DNA of 7,272 bases, taken from the NCBI GenBank assembly GCA_013361595.1, contig JABFXT010000753.1, positions 1-7,272 on the forward strand, given 5' to 3'. Under the pieces are notes generated by a model that saw nothing but the letters and a program-made list of their open reading frames with translations, searched no databases and was not told where the DNA came from. This DNA is from Nocardia sp. Lineage in GTDB: Bacteria; Actinomycetota; Actinomycetes; Mycobacteriales; Mycobacteriaceae. Below, piece after piece: positions 1-6,700 of the stretch (its first letter is position 1; each line of letters begins with the position of its first letter). The translations under genes were made by a program, and so were the position numbers.

Positions 1-197
1 CTCGGGCCCTCGAGGTCGTCGATTCCGGTTGTCGATTGCTGTTCGGCGCGTCGGGTTCCGTCGAGTGTGTCGCGGATTCCGCTCGGGTATTCGCGGTGTG
101 TCTCGCTGATGCGCGGCGCCGCCCGCGCGGCGATCAGGTCGGCGAGATTCTTGGCCGCCTCCACCATTTTCGCGGCGATCCGGCCGGTGAAATCCAC
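1..197 (-). CDS. Possible partial CDS, unrecognised Ala-rich helical protein (N-terminal part)
   Basis: I do not recognise this protein. Reading leftwards from a GTG at 197-195, 65 codons stay open to the window edge, and most end in G or C. An in-frame TGA lies ten codons upstream of the GTG, so the visible part should be the amino end. The peptide begins VDFTGRIAAKMVEAAKNLAD and is rich in Ala, Arg and Glu. It looks helical for the first 35 residues and hydrophilic after that, with no signal peptide or membrane segment. No convincing Shine-Dalgarno precedes the GTG; an in-frame ATG at 167-165 is an alternative start and lacks one too. The gene is divergent from the sigma factor gene. The overlapping plus-strand frame has a TTG start and poorer codon use, so I prefer the minus strand. 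It could also be non-coding or a gene remnant. Confidence 0.42.
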   Translation of the reverse strand, partial: MDFTGRIAAKMVEAAKNLADLIAARAAPRISETHREYPSGIRDTLDGTRRAEQQSTTGIDDLEGP

Positions 198-305
198 AGT
201 TGTGCTGTTGCTGTGATCGCCGGGTCAGAGGCGATACCGGAGGTGACGTGTGGTCCGGACCTCGATGATCGGGTCGTGGATGATATCGGTGCGGGCACGA
301 GCGCT

Positions 306-317
306 TCGATATATCGA
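306..317. repeat. 12-bp perfect palindrome, possible operator
   Basis: TCGATATATCGA is a perfect 12-base palindrome with an AT-rich core in otherwise GC-rich DNA. It lies between the divergent genes, about 110 bases upstream of the possible minus-strand start and 280 bases upstream of the sigma factor start. A dimeric regulator could bind such a site, but nothing else in the sequence identifies it as an operator. Confidence 0.3.
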
Positions 318-322
318 GTCTG

Positions 323-335
323 CGTACGAAGTACG
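323..335. repeat. Small inverted repeat CGTAC-GAA-GTACG
   Basis: Perfect 5-bp arms, CGTAC and GTACG, flank a 3-base spacer, six bases after the neighbouring 12-bp palindrome. Two symmetric elements within 30 bases of intergenic DNA suggest a regulator-binding region, but each arm is short and could arise by chance. A GGATC doublet follows directly (336-345). Confidence 0.25.
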
Positions 336-584
336 GGATCGGATCAGCGTCTCCTGGCTCTCGCGACATTCTGTGGGCGCGACAGTCCATGGAACGTGAT
401 CCGCCTGGGCGGTCCTGGTCCGAGGCGATCGCGCTGGAAATGTACAGCACTCTAACGCTGGATTTTTTGTCCGGAGCAGCGACTTTCCCATCGGTAGGAA
501 CGCTTGTCGCGGCGGGTATCGGCCCGTCTCGCTCACATTCGGGCCGGCTGTTCCGTCGGATCCGGTAAGAGACATATACAGACC

Positions 585-590
585 GGAGGA
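585..590 (+). promoter_or_regulatory. Ribosome binding site of the ECF41 sigma factor gene
   Basis: GGAGGA lies seven bases before the ATG at 598 and closely matches the anti-Shine-Dalgarno sequence. It fixes 598 as the start of the sigma factor gene. The NACHT gene downstream has no site of comparable strength. Confidence 0.85.
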
Positions 591-597
591 GCCGACC

Positions 598-1488
598 ATG
601 ACCGACCCGCACCTGCCCGCGGTGATCAGCGAACGCCGTCAGCTGATCAACCTGGCCTACCGGCTGCTGGGCTCCCTCGCCGAAGCCGAGGATGTGGTGC
701 AGGAGACCTACGCGCGCTGGTACGCCATGTCCGAACCGCAACGGCAGGAAGTGGCGGCACCCGGAGCGTGGTTCACGACCGTCGCGGGCCGGATCTGTCT
801 CGATCTGCTGGGTTCGGCGCGCGCCCGCCGGGAGCGATATGTCGGCAGATGGCTTCCGGAACCGATACCGGGCCGGTCCGAATGGCCGACGGGCCCCGCC
901 CCCGTCGATCCCGCCGACCGGGTCACCCTCGACGAGTCGATCAGTATGGCCTTTCTCGTGGTACTGGATTCGATGACCCCGGCCGAGCGGGTCGCGTTCG
1001 TCCTGCACGACGTCTTCCGGTATCCGTTCGCCGAGATCGCCGAGATCGTCGGGCGCACCCCGGCGGCCTGCCGCCAGCTCGCCTCGAGCGCCCGCCGCCG
1101 CGTCGACACTTCGCGGAGCCCGTCGAGCACCGAGCGCGCCGAGGTGGTCCGGGAATTCAAACAGGCCTGGGAGACCAACGATATCGAAGCCCTGATCGGC
1201 ATCCTCGATCCGCAGGCGATCGCGACAGCCGACGGCGGCGGCCTGGCCCTGGCGTTCCTCGAACCGATCGACGGCGGCGAACGGATCGCCCACACCTGGA
1301 TGGAGATCGCCGCCCGCGGCCCGGCGGTGACCCTGCTGGAACGCACGGTCAACGGACAGCCGGGTCTGATCGGAAGGCTCGGCGACACCGTCGTCTCGGT
1401 CTATGCCTTCGATATCGCCGACGGCCGGATCACCCGGATCTGGGCGATCCGGAATCCGGAGAAACTGCGGCTGTGGGCGGTCGGCTGA
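598..1488 (+). CDS. sigJ: ECF41-family RNA polymerase sigma factor (SigJ type) with SnoaL-like C-terminal domain
   Basis: This 296-residue protein directs RNA polymerase core to stress-type promoters. Sigma region 2 covers about residues 12-77 (LINLAYRLLGSLAEAEDVVQ is its core helix). Region 4 covers about 115-170, with the helix-turn-helix around FAEIAEIVGRTPAACRQL. The linker carries YVGRWLPEP (81-89), matching the ECF41 hallmark YVGPWLPEP. The C-terminal SnoaL/NTF2-like domain (about 182-290) carries DGGG (212-215) and NPEKL (286-290), matching the family motifs DGGG and NPDKL. The protein ends only six residues after NPEKL. In ECF41 proteins this fused domain replaces a separate anti-sigma factor and tunes activity, which is family knowledge. 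The start is set by a strong ribosome binding site. ECF41 genes usually neighbour a COE-type enzyme gene, but here the next gene is a NACHT NTPase 81 bases downstream. The family call is firm; equivalence to mycobacterial SigJ is at family level only. Confidence 0.93.
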   Translation: MTDPHLPAVISERRQLINLAYRLLGSLAEAEDVVQETYARWYAMSEPQRQEVAAPGAWFTTVAGRICLDLLGSARARRERYVGRWLPEPIPGRSEWPTGPAPVDPADRVTLDESISMAFLVVLDSMTPAERVAFVLHDVFRYPFAEIAEIVGRTPAACRQLASSARRRVDTSRSPSSTERAEVVREFKQAWETNDIEALIGILDPQAIATADGGGLALAFLEPIDGGERIAHTWMEIAARGPAVTLLERTVNGQPGLIGRLGDTVVSVYAFDIADGRITRIWAIRNPEKLRLWAVG

Positions 1489-1569
1489 ACCGGATGCGGG
1501 AGGCCCGGGGCCGAAGTCGCTCGGCCGACTGCGGGATTTCGAAACCCGTTCAGTGGCAAGCTGTTCTGC
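1489..1569 (+). other. Short gap between sigma factor and NACHT genes, open in the shared frame
   Basis: The two genes lie in the same reading frame, and no stop occurs between the sigma factor TGA (1486-1488) and the NACHT stop at 3568-3570. The gap has no in-frame ATG, GTG or TTG before GTG 1570, and no clear promoter. The short distance suits co-transcription. Hairpin potential at 1509-1530 is listed separately. Confidence 0.6.
1509..1530 (+). repeat. Two overlapping, mutually exclusive hairpins
   Basis: GGCCGA (1509-1514) pairs perfectly with TCGGCC (1521-1526) across six bases. AGTCG (1515-1519) pairs perfectly with CGACT (1526-1530) across six bases. The second stem uses the loop of the first, so the two compete or could form a pseudoknot-like fold. 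No T-run follows, so a classical intrinsic terminator is unlikely. It may weaken or modulate read-through into the NACHT gene, or be chance in GC-rich DNA. Confidence 0.25.
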
Positions 1570-3570
1570 GTGGCGGGTATTGAGACGGGAAGCTTCTTCC
1601 GGGTGATCGCGGCACTGTTTCGGCCGGCTATGGCGCTGTATCGGCTGTGGCGCCCGAATACCGATCAGGAATCGATCGCGATGCTGTCTGATCAACTGGC
1701 AGCCAAGGTCAGGAAGGAAGAGGAACGGTTGCGCCGGGAGCTGCGCGCGGAGAGCAGTTCGTACATGCCTGTCGCGTTCACCGCCACAGCGCAGCCACAT
1801 CGCGCCGACGAGGTACTCAGCTCGGCGGAAGTCGCCGAAATCGCCACCTATTTCGAACTGCCGGACCAGCGACATCGACACCGTTTGGTCGTGCTGGGTC
1901 TTCCGGGTAGCGGTAAGACCGTGGCCGCGACCTATCTGGTAACCGGGCTGCTCGACAAACGCCGAGATCTGGCCGATGCCCGTCGTACCGACGAACCGGT
2001 CCCTGTTCGAGTCAACGCCGCAGGATGGGACGGCAGGCAAGAATTCGCTCGGTGGCTGGTCACCCGGCTCGGCTACGACCATCTCCTACGGCCCAATGTC
2101 GCCCAGGAAATGATCGACCGGGGACTGATCCTGCCCGTAATAGACGGACTCGACGAAATGGACACCCACGATGGCGAGGAATCGCGAGCTCGCGCACTAC
2201 TGGACCGGCTGAATCGACCCCCCTGGCGTGACCGGCCGGTAGCGGTGTTGTGCCGCACCACCGAGTTCGAGCAGCTGACCGAACTCGGCGAGGACAACGG
2301 CCTGCACGGCGCCATCACTGTCACCCTGCGACCACTGCTGACCGATCAGGTCGTCGACTACCTCACCACCTGCCAGCACGACATCGGTACGCCCGGTACG
2401 GCGTGGGACGAGATCACGAGCCACCTGCGGGGGCATCCGTCCGGGCCGCTGGCCATCGCCCTGCAGACGCCCTGGCTACTCGGCCTCACTGTCAGCACCC
2501 TGCTCACCGCCCCGGTCACCGCCGGTCGGCTCGTCACCACTGTCGGCCCTGACGCCATACGTGAACAACTGTTCGCCGCCCAGATCCCGGCCGCCGTCGC
2601 CACGACGGGCGGCCATGCGAAGTATCGGGACCACACCAGCGAAAACGTCGAGAAGTGGCTCTGCACGCTGGCCCGATGCCTCCAGCAGCGCCGTGACACC
2701 GGCAGAGACGGCACCTCCATCAGACTCGACGAGATCTGGGAACTGGCCGGTATCACCCGAATCCGTATCGTGCACACAATCGTGGCCGGAGTCGCCGCCG
2801 GCGGGCTCATGACCGCACTCGCATTCTGGCTCATCAGCGGGACAGGTCTCGGGCTCGTGTTCGGGCCGCTGATCACGTGCACGGTTTCGTACGCGGTCTG
2901 GAGTGACGTATTTCCCAAAGCAGCCCGGGTGTCATGGAATGTGCCCGTCGGATCCCGCTGGTGGAAGGGATTCGTAGGCGGGCTCATGGCCGGGCTCGCA
3001 GCCGGTATCGCAGCCGGCCTCGTGACCGGTCTCACGGCCGGAATCATCGAAGGGCTCACGTCCGGGCTCACAATCGGACCCACGGTCGGAACAGCGTTCG
3101 GGCTGATTGCCGGGCTGAGGACCAGCGCGACAGATCAATTGGCTCTTGTGGTCGACGAGAGACGACTCATTCGTAACGATATCCGCGCCGCTGCACTCGG
3201 TGTCGTTTTCTTCGCGCTCATGGGTATGGGTGGGCTCACCCTCGCTATGAACGGCGAAATCACCTTCGGGCTCACCGCCGGGCTCGTGTTCGGCTCGACG
3301 GCCGGGCTCGTGGCTACCCAGTCGGGTGGGCTCATGGGTGGACTCGCGGCAAGCAGGTCTTTTCTGGCGGTGATGAACTTCTGCTGCACGAAGGAGTTCT
3401 CCGGCAAACCGGTTCTGTTCCTGGACTGGGCTCGCCGCAGCGGTTTGCTTCGAGTCAGTGGCACCGCCTATCAATTCCGGCACGAGACCTATCGGCAATG
3501 GATCCACGACCACGGCCATGCCGGTGAAACCACCGGCTTCGCACCGACGGGCAGCAGCACGCTCCGGTAG
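1570..3570 (+). CDS. Membrane NACHT-domain NTPase (STAND family) with glycine-zipper C-terminal half
   Basis: A 666-residue predicted P-loop NTPase. The N-terminus has a short hydrophobic, probably membrane-associating segment (about 9-27), then a charged helix (about 36-62) like that of actinobacterial NACHT proteins. The NACHT core has Walker A GLPGSGKT (110-117), Walker B ILPVIDGLDEM (187-197) with the D-G-L-D-E signature, and a sensor-like VAVLCRTTEFEQL (224-236). A helical region follows. Hydrophobic segments lie at about 400-444, 467-518 and 541-602, separated by a polar stretch (about 517-540). Glycine recurs every four residues in the last two. The tail has FLDWARRSGLLR (617-628) and YQFRHET (634-640), resembling the motif ending related Streptomyces proteins. 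STAND NTPases are signal-switched oligomerising ATPases, and some bacterial NACHT proteins are antiphage; no trigger or activity is shown for this one. GTG 1570 is the first possible start but lacks a Shine-Dalgarno. GTG 1603, preceded by a weak GGGAAG, is an alternative. It probably follows the sigma factor in one transcript. Confidence 0.9.
   Translation: MAGIETGSFFRVIAALFRPAMALYRLWRPNTDQESIAMLSDQLAAKVRKEEERLRRELRAESSSYMPVAFTATAQPHRADEVLSSAEVAEIATYFELPDQRHRHRLVVLGLPGSGKTVAATYLVTGLLDKRRDLADARRTDEPVPVRVNAAGWDGRQEFARWLVTRLGYDHLLRPNVAQEMIDRGLILPVIDGLDEMDTHDGEESRARALLDRLNRPPWRDRPVAVLCRTTEFEQLTELGEDNGLHGAITVTLRPLLTDQVVDYLTTCQHDIGTPGTAWDEITSHLRGHPSGPLAIALQTPWLLGLTVSTLLTAPVTAGRLVTTVGPDAIREQLFAAQIPAAVATTGGHAKYRDHTSENVEKWLCTLARCLQQRRDTGRDGTSIRLDEIWELAGITRIRIVHTIVAGVAAGGLMTALAFWLISGTGLGLVFGPLITCTVSYAVWSDVFPKAARVSWNVPVGSRWWKGFVGGLMAGLAAGIAAGLVTGLTAGIIEGLTSGLTIGPTVGTAFGLIAGLRTSATDQLALVVDERRLIRNDIRAAALGVVFFALMGMGGLTLAMNGEITFGLTAGLVFGSTAGLVATQSGGLMGGLAASRSFLAVMNFCCTKEFSGKPVLFLDWARRSGLLRVSGTAYQFRHETYRQWIHDHGHAGETTGFAPTGSSTLR
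2968..3123 (+). repeat. Glycine-tetrad coding repeat, block 1 (13 GxxG-type tetrads)
   Basis: This part of the NACHT gene encodes residues 467-518. Glycine occupies every fourth position without a break, at 467, 471, 475 and so on to 515. Most units read G-L/I-x-A/S/T/V. At DNA level this gives a degenerate 12-base tandem repeat built on GGGCTC-like words. Glycine on one helical face every four residues is a glycine-zipper pattern. The 52 residues are too long for one membrane helix, so two packed helices are likely, perhaps turning near G-P-T (503-505). Confidence 0.85.
3268..3351 (+). repeat. Glycine-tetrad coding repeat, block 2
   Basis: This encodes residues 567-594 of the NACHT protein. 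Glycine sits at 567, 571, 575, 579, 587 and 591, with threonine at 583. The four-residue register is the same as in block 1, and G555 also fits it, although about 50 residues lie between the blocks. DNA words such as GGGCTC-ACC/GTG/ATG recur here as in block 1, suggesting growth by duplication of a short unit. Confidence 0.75.
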
Positions 3571-3658
3571 AGGTCATCTGCCGGATGGCTGTGGAAAGCA
3601 GCGGAATTCCATGCTCTGTTGTTCGCGGCACCGGTGATATGCGGTTCGTGAGATACCG

Positions 3659-3674
3659 GCACCTCTCATGGTGC
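3659..3674 (+). terminator. Small hairpin downstream of the NACHT gene, weak terminator candidate
   Basis: GCACC (3659-3663) and GGTGC (3670-3674) are perfect 5-bp arms around a 6-base loop, about 90 bases after the NACHT stop. No T-run follows. It may act together with the much stronger hairpin 36 bases further on, or do nothing. Confidence 0.2.
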
Positions 3675-3709
3675 GGCTCTTCCGGCTGTCCGGGCGACCC
3701 CGAAACGGG

Positions 3710-3758
3710 CGACGCCGGGTTCGGGCCAATTCAGGGAATCGGTCCGAACCCGGCGTCG
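3710..3758. terminator. Long hairpin, probable bidirectional terminator between NACHT gene and kgd
   Basis: Bases 3710-3727 pair with 3741-3758 over 18 positions, including 15 contiguous Watson-Crick pairs at the base (core GACGCCGGGTTCGG with its complement) and one G-U pair. After an A/C mismatch, ATTC (3729-3732) pairs with GAAT (3736-3739) around a 3-base loop, so almost the whole element folds on itself. It begins 12 bases past the kgd stop and about 140 bases past the NACHT stop. No T-tract follows on either strand, so it would be a tail-less hairpin terminator of the kind proposed in actinobacteria. It may also protect mRNA 3' ends. Confidence 0.75.
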
Positions 3759-3770
3759 ACAGCCGGCGAC

Positions 3771-6700
3771 TCACTCGGTGGGCGCGAAGGCCTCTTCGAT
3801 GATCTCGGCCTGCTCCACCGCGTGGACCTTGCTCGAACCCGACGACGGGGCCGACATGGCGCGGCGCGAGATACGGCGCAGGCGGCCCAGCCGCTCCGGC
3901 AGCAGCTCCGGCAGGTTCAGGCCGAAGAACGGCCAGGCACCCTGGTTCGCCGGCTCCTCCTGGACCCAGGCGATCTCGGTGGCGTTCGAATACCGCTCCA
4001 GGGCCTCGTTCAACCGGAACTTCGGCAGCGGGTAGAGCTGCTCGACCCGGACGATCGCCACATCGTCACGCTTGCGCTTGGCCTTCGCGGCGGCCAGCTC
4101 GTAGTAGAGCTTGCCGCTGGTCAGCAGGATGCGCTTGACCGCGCCACGATCGCCGATGCCCTGTTCGTAGGTGGGCTCGTCGAATACCGAGCGGAACTTC
4201 GACTCGGTGAAATCCTTCAGATCGCTCACCACGGCCTTGTTGCGCAGCATCGACTTCGGAGTGAAGACGATCAGCGGACGGCGGATACCGTCCAGCGCGT
4301 GCCGGCGCAGCAGGTGGAAGTAGTTCGCCGGGGTGGACGGTACCGCCACCGTCATCGAACCCTCCGCGCACAGCTGCAGGAAGCGTTCGATACGGCCGGA
4401 GGTGTGGTCCGGGCCCTGGCCCTCGTGCCCGTGCGGCAGCAGCAGCACGACCTCCGACAGCTGACCCCATTTGGCCTCACCGGAGGAGATGAACTCGTCG
4501 ATGATCGACTGGGCGCCGTTGACGAAGTCACCGAACTGCGCCTCCCACAACACCAGCGCGTCCGGATTGCCCAGCGAATAGCCGTATTCGAAACCGACGG
4601 CGGCGTATTCGCTCAACGCCGAATCGTGGACCGCGAACCAGCCGGGGTTGGCGCTGTTGATGTTGTGCAGCGGGGTGTACTCGGCGGCCGTCTTCCGGTC
4701 GATGATCACCGAATGCCGCTGGGTGAAGGTACCGCGCCGCGAATCCTGGCCGGTCAGCCGGACCGCGCGACCCTCGTCGATCAGCGTGCCGAAGGCGAGC
4801 AACTCGGCGAACGCCCAGTCGACCTTGCCCTCGTAGGCCATTTCGCGGCGCTTCTCCAGCACCGGCTGCACACGCGGATGCACATTGAACCCGTCGGGCA
4901 CGTTCAGGAACGCGTCACCGATCCGCTGCAGTACCGATTTGTCGACCGCGGTGAGCACGGTGGACGGGATCTGCTGATCGTCCTCCACTGATTCGCTCGG
5001 GCTCTGCGGGTACTTCTCCAGCTCCCGGACCTCGTTGAAGACCCGCTCCAACTGGCCCTGGTAGTCGCGCAGCGCATCCTCGGCCTCTTTCAGCGAGATA
5101 TCGCCACGGCCGATCAGGCTCTCGGTGTAGCTCTTGCGGACGCTGCGCTTGGTATCGATGACGTCGTACATGTACGGCTGGGTCATCGACGGGTCGTCGC
5201 CCTCGTTGTGACCGCGACGGCGGTAGCAGATCAGGTCGATCACCACGTCCTTGCGGAACTTCTGCCGGAAATCGACCGCCAGGCGCGCGACCCAGTCGCA
5301 AGCCTCGGGGTCGTCGCCGTTCACGTGGAAGATCGGGGCACCGATGAACTTGGCGATATCGGTGGAGTACTCGGTGGATCGGCTGTTCTCCGGGGCCGTG
5401 GTGAAACCGATCTGGTTGTTCACCACGATGTGGATGGTGCCACCCACGCGGTAACCGCGCAGCCCCGACAGGTTCAGGGTCTCGGCCACCACGCCCTGCC
5501 CGGCGAACGCGGCGTCACCGTGCAGCATCAGCGGCACGACCGAGAAGCCCTCCGGGCCGTCGCCCTTGTCCAACAGGTCCTGCTTGGCGCGCGCCAAACC
5601 CTCGAGCACCGGGTCGACCGCTTCCAGATGCGACGGGTTCGCGGTCAGCGAGACCTCGATCTCGTTGTCGCCGAACATCTGCAGGTAGTTACCGCGCGCG
5701 CCGAGGTGGTACTTCACATCGCCCGAGCCGTGCGTGGCGGCCGGGTTCATATTGCCCTCGAACTCGGTGAAGATCTTCGAGTAGGGCTTGCCCACGATAT
5801 TGGCCAGCACATTGAGCCGGCCGCGGTGCGGCATACCGATGATCACCTCGTCCAGCGCGTACTCGGCGCACTGGTCGATCACGGCGTCCATCATCGGGAT
5901 GACGGCTTCGGCGCCCTCCAGCGAGAAGCGCTTCTGGCCGACGTACTTCGTCTGCAGGAAGGTTTCGAAGGCCTCCGCCGCGTTCAGCCGGTTCAGAATG
6001 TACTTCTGCTGGGCGACCGTGGGCTTGACGTGCTTCTGCTCGACCCGGTCCTGCATCCAGGCCAGCTGGTCTTCCTCGAGGATGTGGGTGTACTCCACAC
6101 CGACGTGGCGACAGTAGGAATCGCGCAGCACCGACAGCACATCGCGCAGCTTCATCCGCTCTTCGCCGTGGAAACCGCCGACGTTGAACTCGCGGTCCAG
6201 ATCCCACAGGGTGAGGCCGTGCTGGGTGACGTCCAGGTCCGGGTGGCTGCGGAACTTGTCCTTGACCAGCCGCAGCGGGTCGGTATCGGCCATCAGGTGA
6301 CCGCGGTTGCGGTAGGCGGCGATCATCTCCAGCACGCGGGTGCTCTTGTCGACACCGCGTTCCTTGACATCCTTGCGCCAGCGGATCGGCTCGTACGGCA
6401 CCCCGAGACCGTGGAAGATCTCGTCGTAGAACTCGTCGGCGATGAGCAGCTTGTGGATGGTGCGCAGGAAATCGCCGGACTCCGCGCCCTGGATGATGCG
6501 GTGGTCGTAGGTGGAGGTCAGCGTCATGAGCTTGCCGATACCGATATCGGCGATCCGCTCGTCGCTCATACCCTGGAACTCCGCCGGGTACTCCATGGCG
6601 CCGGCGCCGATGATCGCGCCCTGCCCCTGCATCAGCCGCGGTACGGAGTGCACGGTGCCGATGGTGCCCGGGTTGGTCAGCGAGATGGTGACCCCGCTGA

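Larger units (their letters stand above)
198..597. other. Divergent intergenic region, no supported gene
   Basis: This 400-base stretch separates the possible minus-strand gene from the sigma factor gene. Open frames cross it on both strands, but their products have no recognisable motif and their codon use does not match the neighbours. It is less GC-rich than the coding regions and includes a T6 run at 463-468. It holds a 12-bp palindrome, a 5-bp-arm inverted repeat and two copies of a heptamer, described separately. I looked for the promoter box reported for ECF41 sigma factors (TGTCACA in the -35 region) and did not find it. No confident -10/-35 pair could be assigned on either strand. 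Confidence 0.6.

Noticed and set aside
36..455. Plus-strand open frame of 139 codons with a TTG start
   Set aside because: Its product has no recognisable motif, its codon use is poor and it lacks a ribosome binding site. Over the first 197 bases it overlaps a better-looking minus-strand frame.
445..468. CAGC/GCTG stem followed by a T6 run, resembling an intrinsic terminator
   Set aside because: The stem is only 4 bp with an 8-base loop, and no plus-strand gene with support lies upstream of it.
391..528. GGAAC words (391-395 and 497-501) resembling ECF -35 elements before the sigma factor gene
   Set aside because: Neither has a convincing -10 at 16-17 bases: the first is followed only by GTCC, and the nearest CGTC to the second is 23 bases away. 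ECF41 promoters are also reported to use a different -35 box.
575..580. TATACA as a possible -10 element directly before the sigma factor gene
   Set aside because: The implied transcript start would fall within or next to the Shine-Dalgarno sequence, which would remove a leader that is clearly adapted for ribosome binding.
225..599. Minus-strand open frame of 124 codons across the sigma factor upstream region
   Set aside because: It starts on the complement of the sigma factor ribosome-binding and start region, and its Arg/Thr/Ser-rich product has no motif. It looks like an open frame by chance.
504..1583. Plus-strand frame of 359 codons overlapping the sigma factor gene in another frame
   Set aside because: The product is an Arg/Pro/Gly-rich shadow typical of a shifted frame over high-GC coding DNA. 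The sigma factor frame carries all recognised motifs.
2358..3519. Minus-strand frames antisense to the NACHT gene, including one with E-P-G-H-like repeats
   Set aside because: The repeats are simply the complement of the glycine-tetrad coding repeat. No start signal or family supports a separate gene.
3585..4991. Long plus-strand frame of 468 codons antisense to kgd
   Set aside because: It lies opposite the highly conserved E1 domain. Its product (Arg, Val, Gln, Leu-rich, no domain) is the usual antisense shadow of biased high-GC codons.
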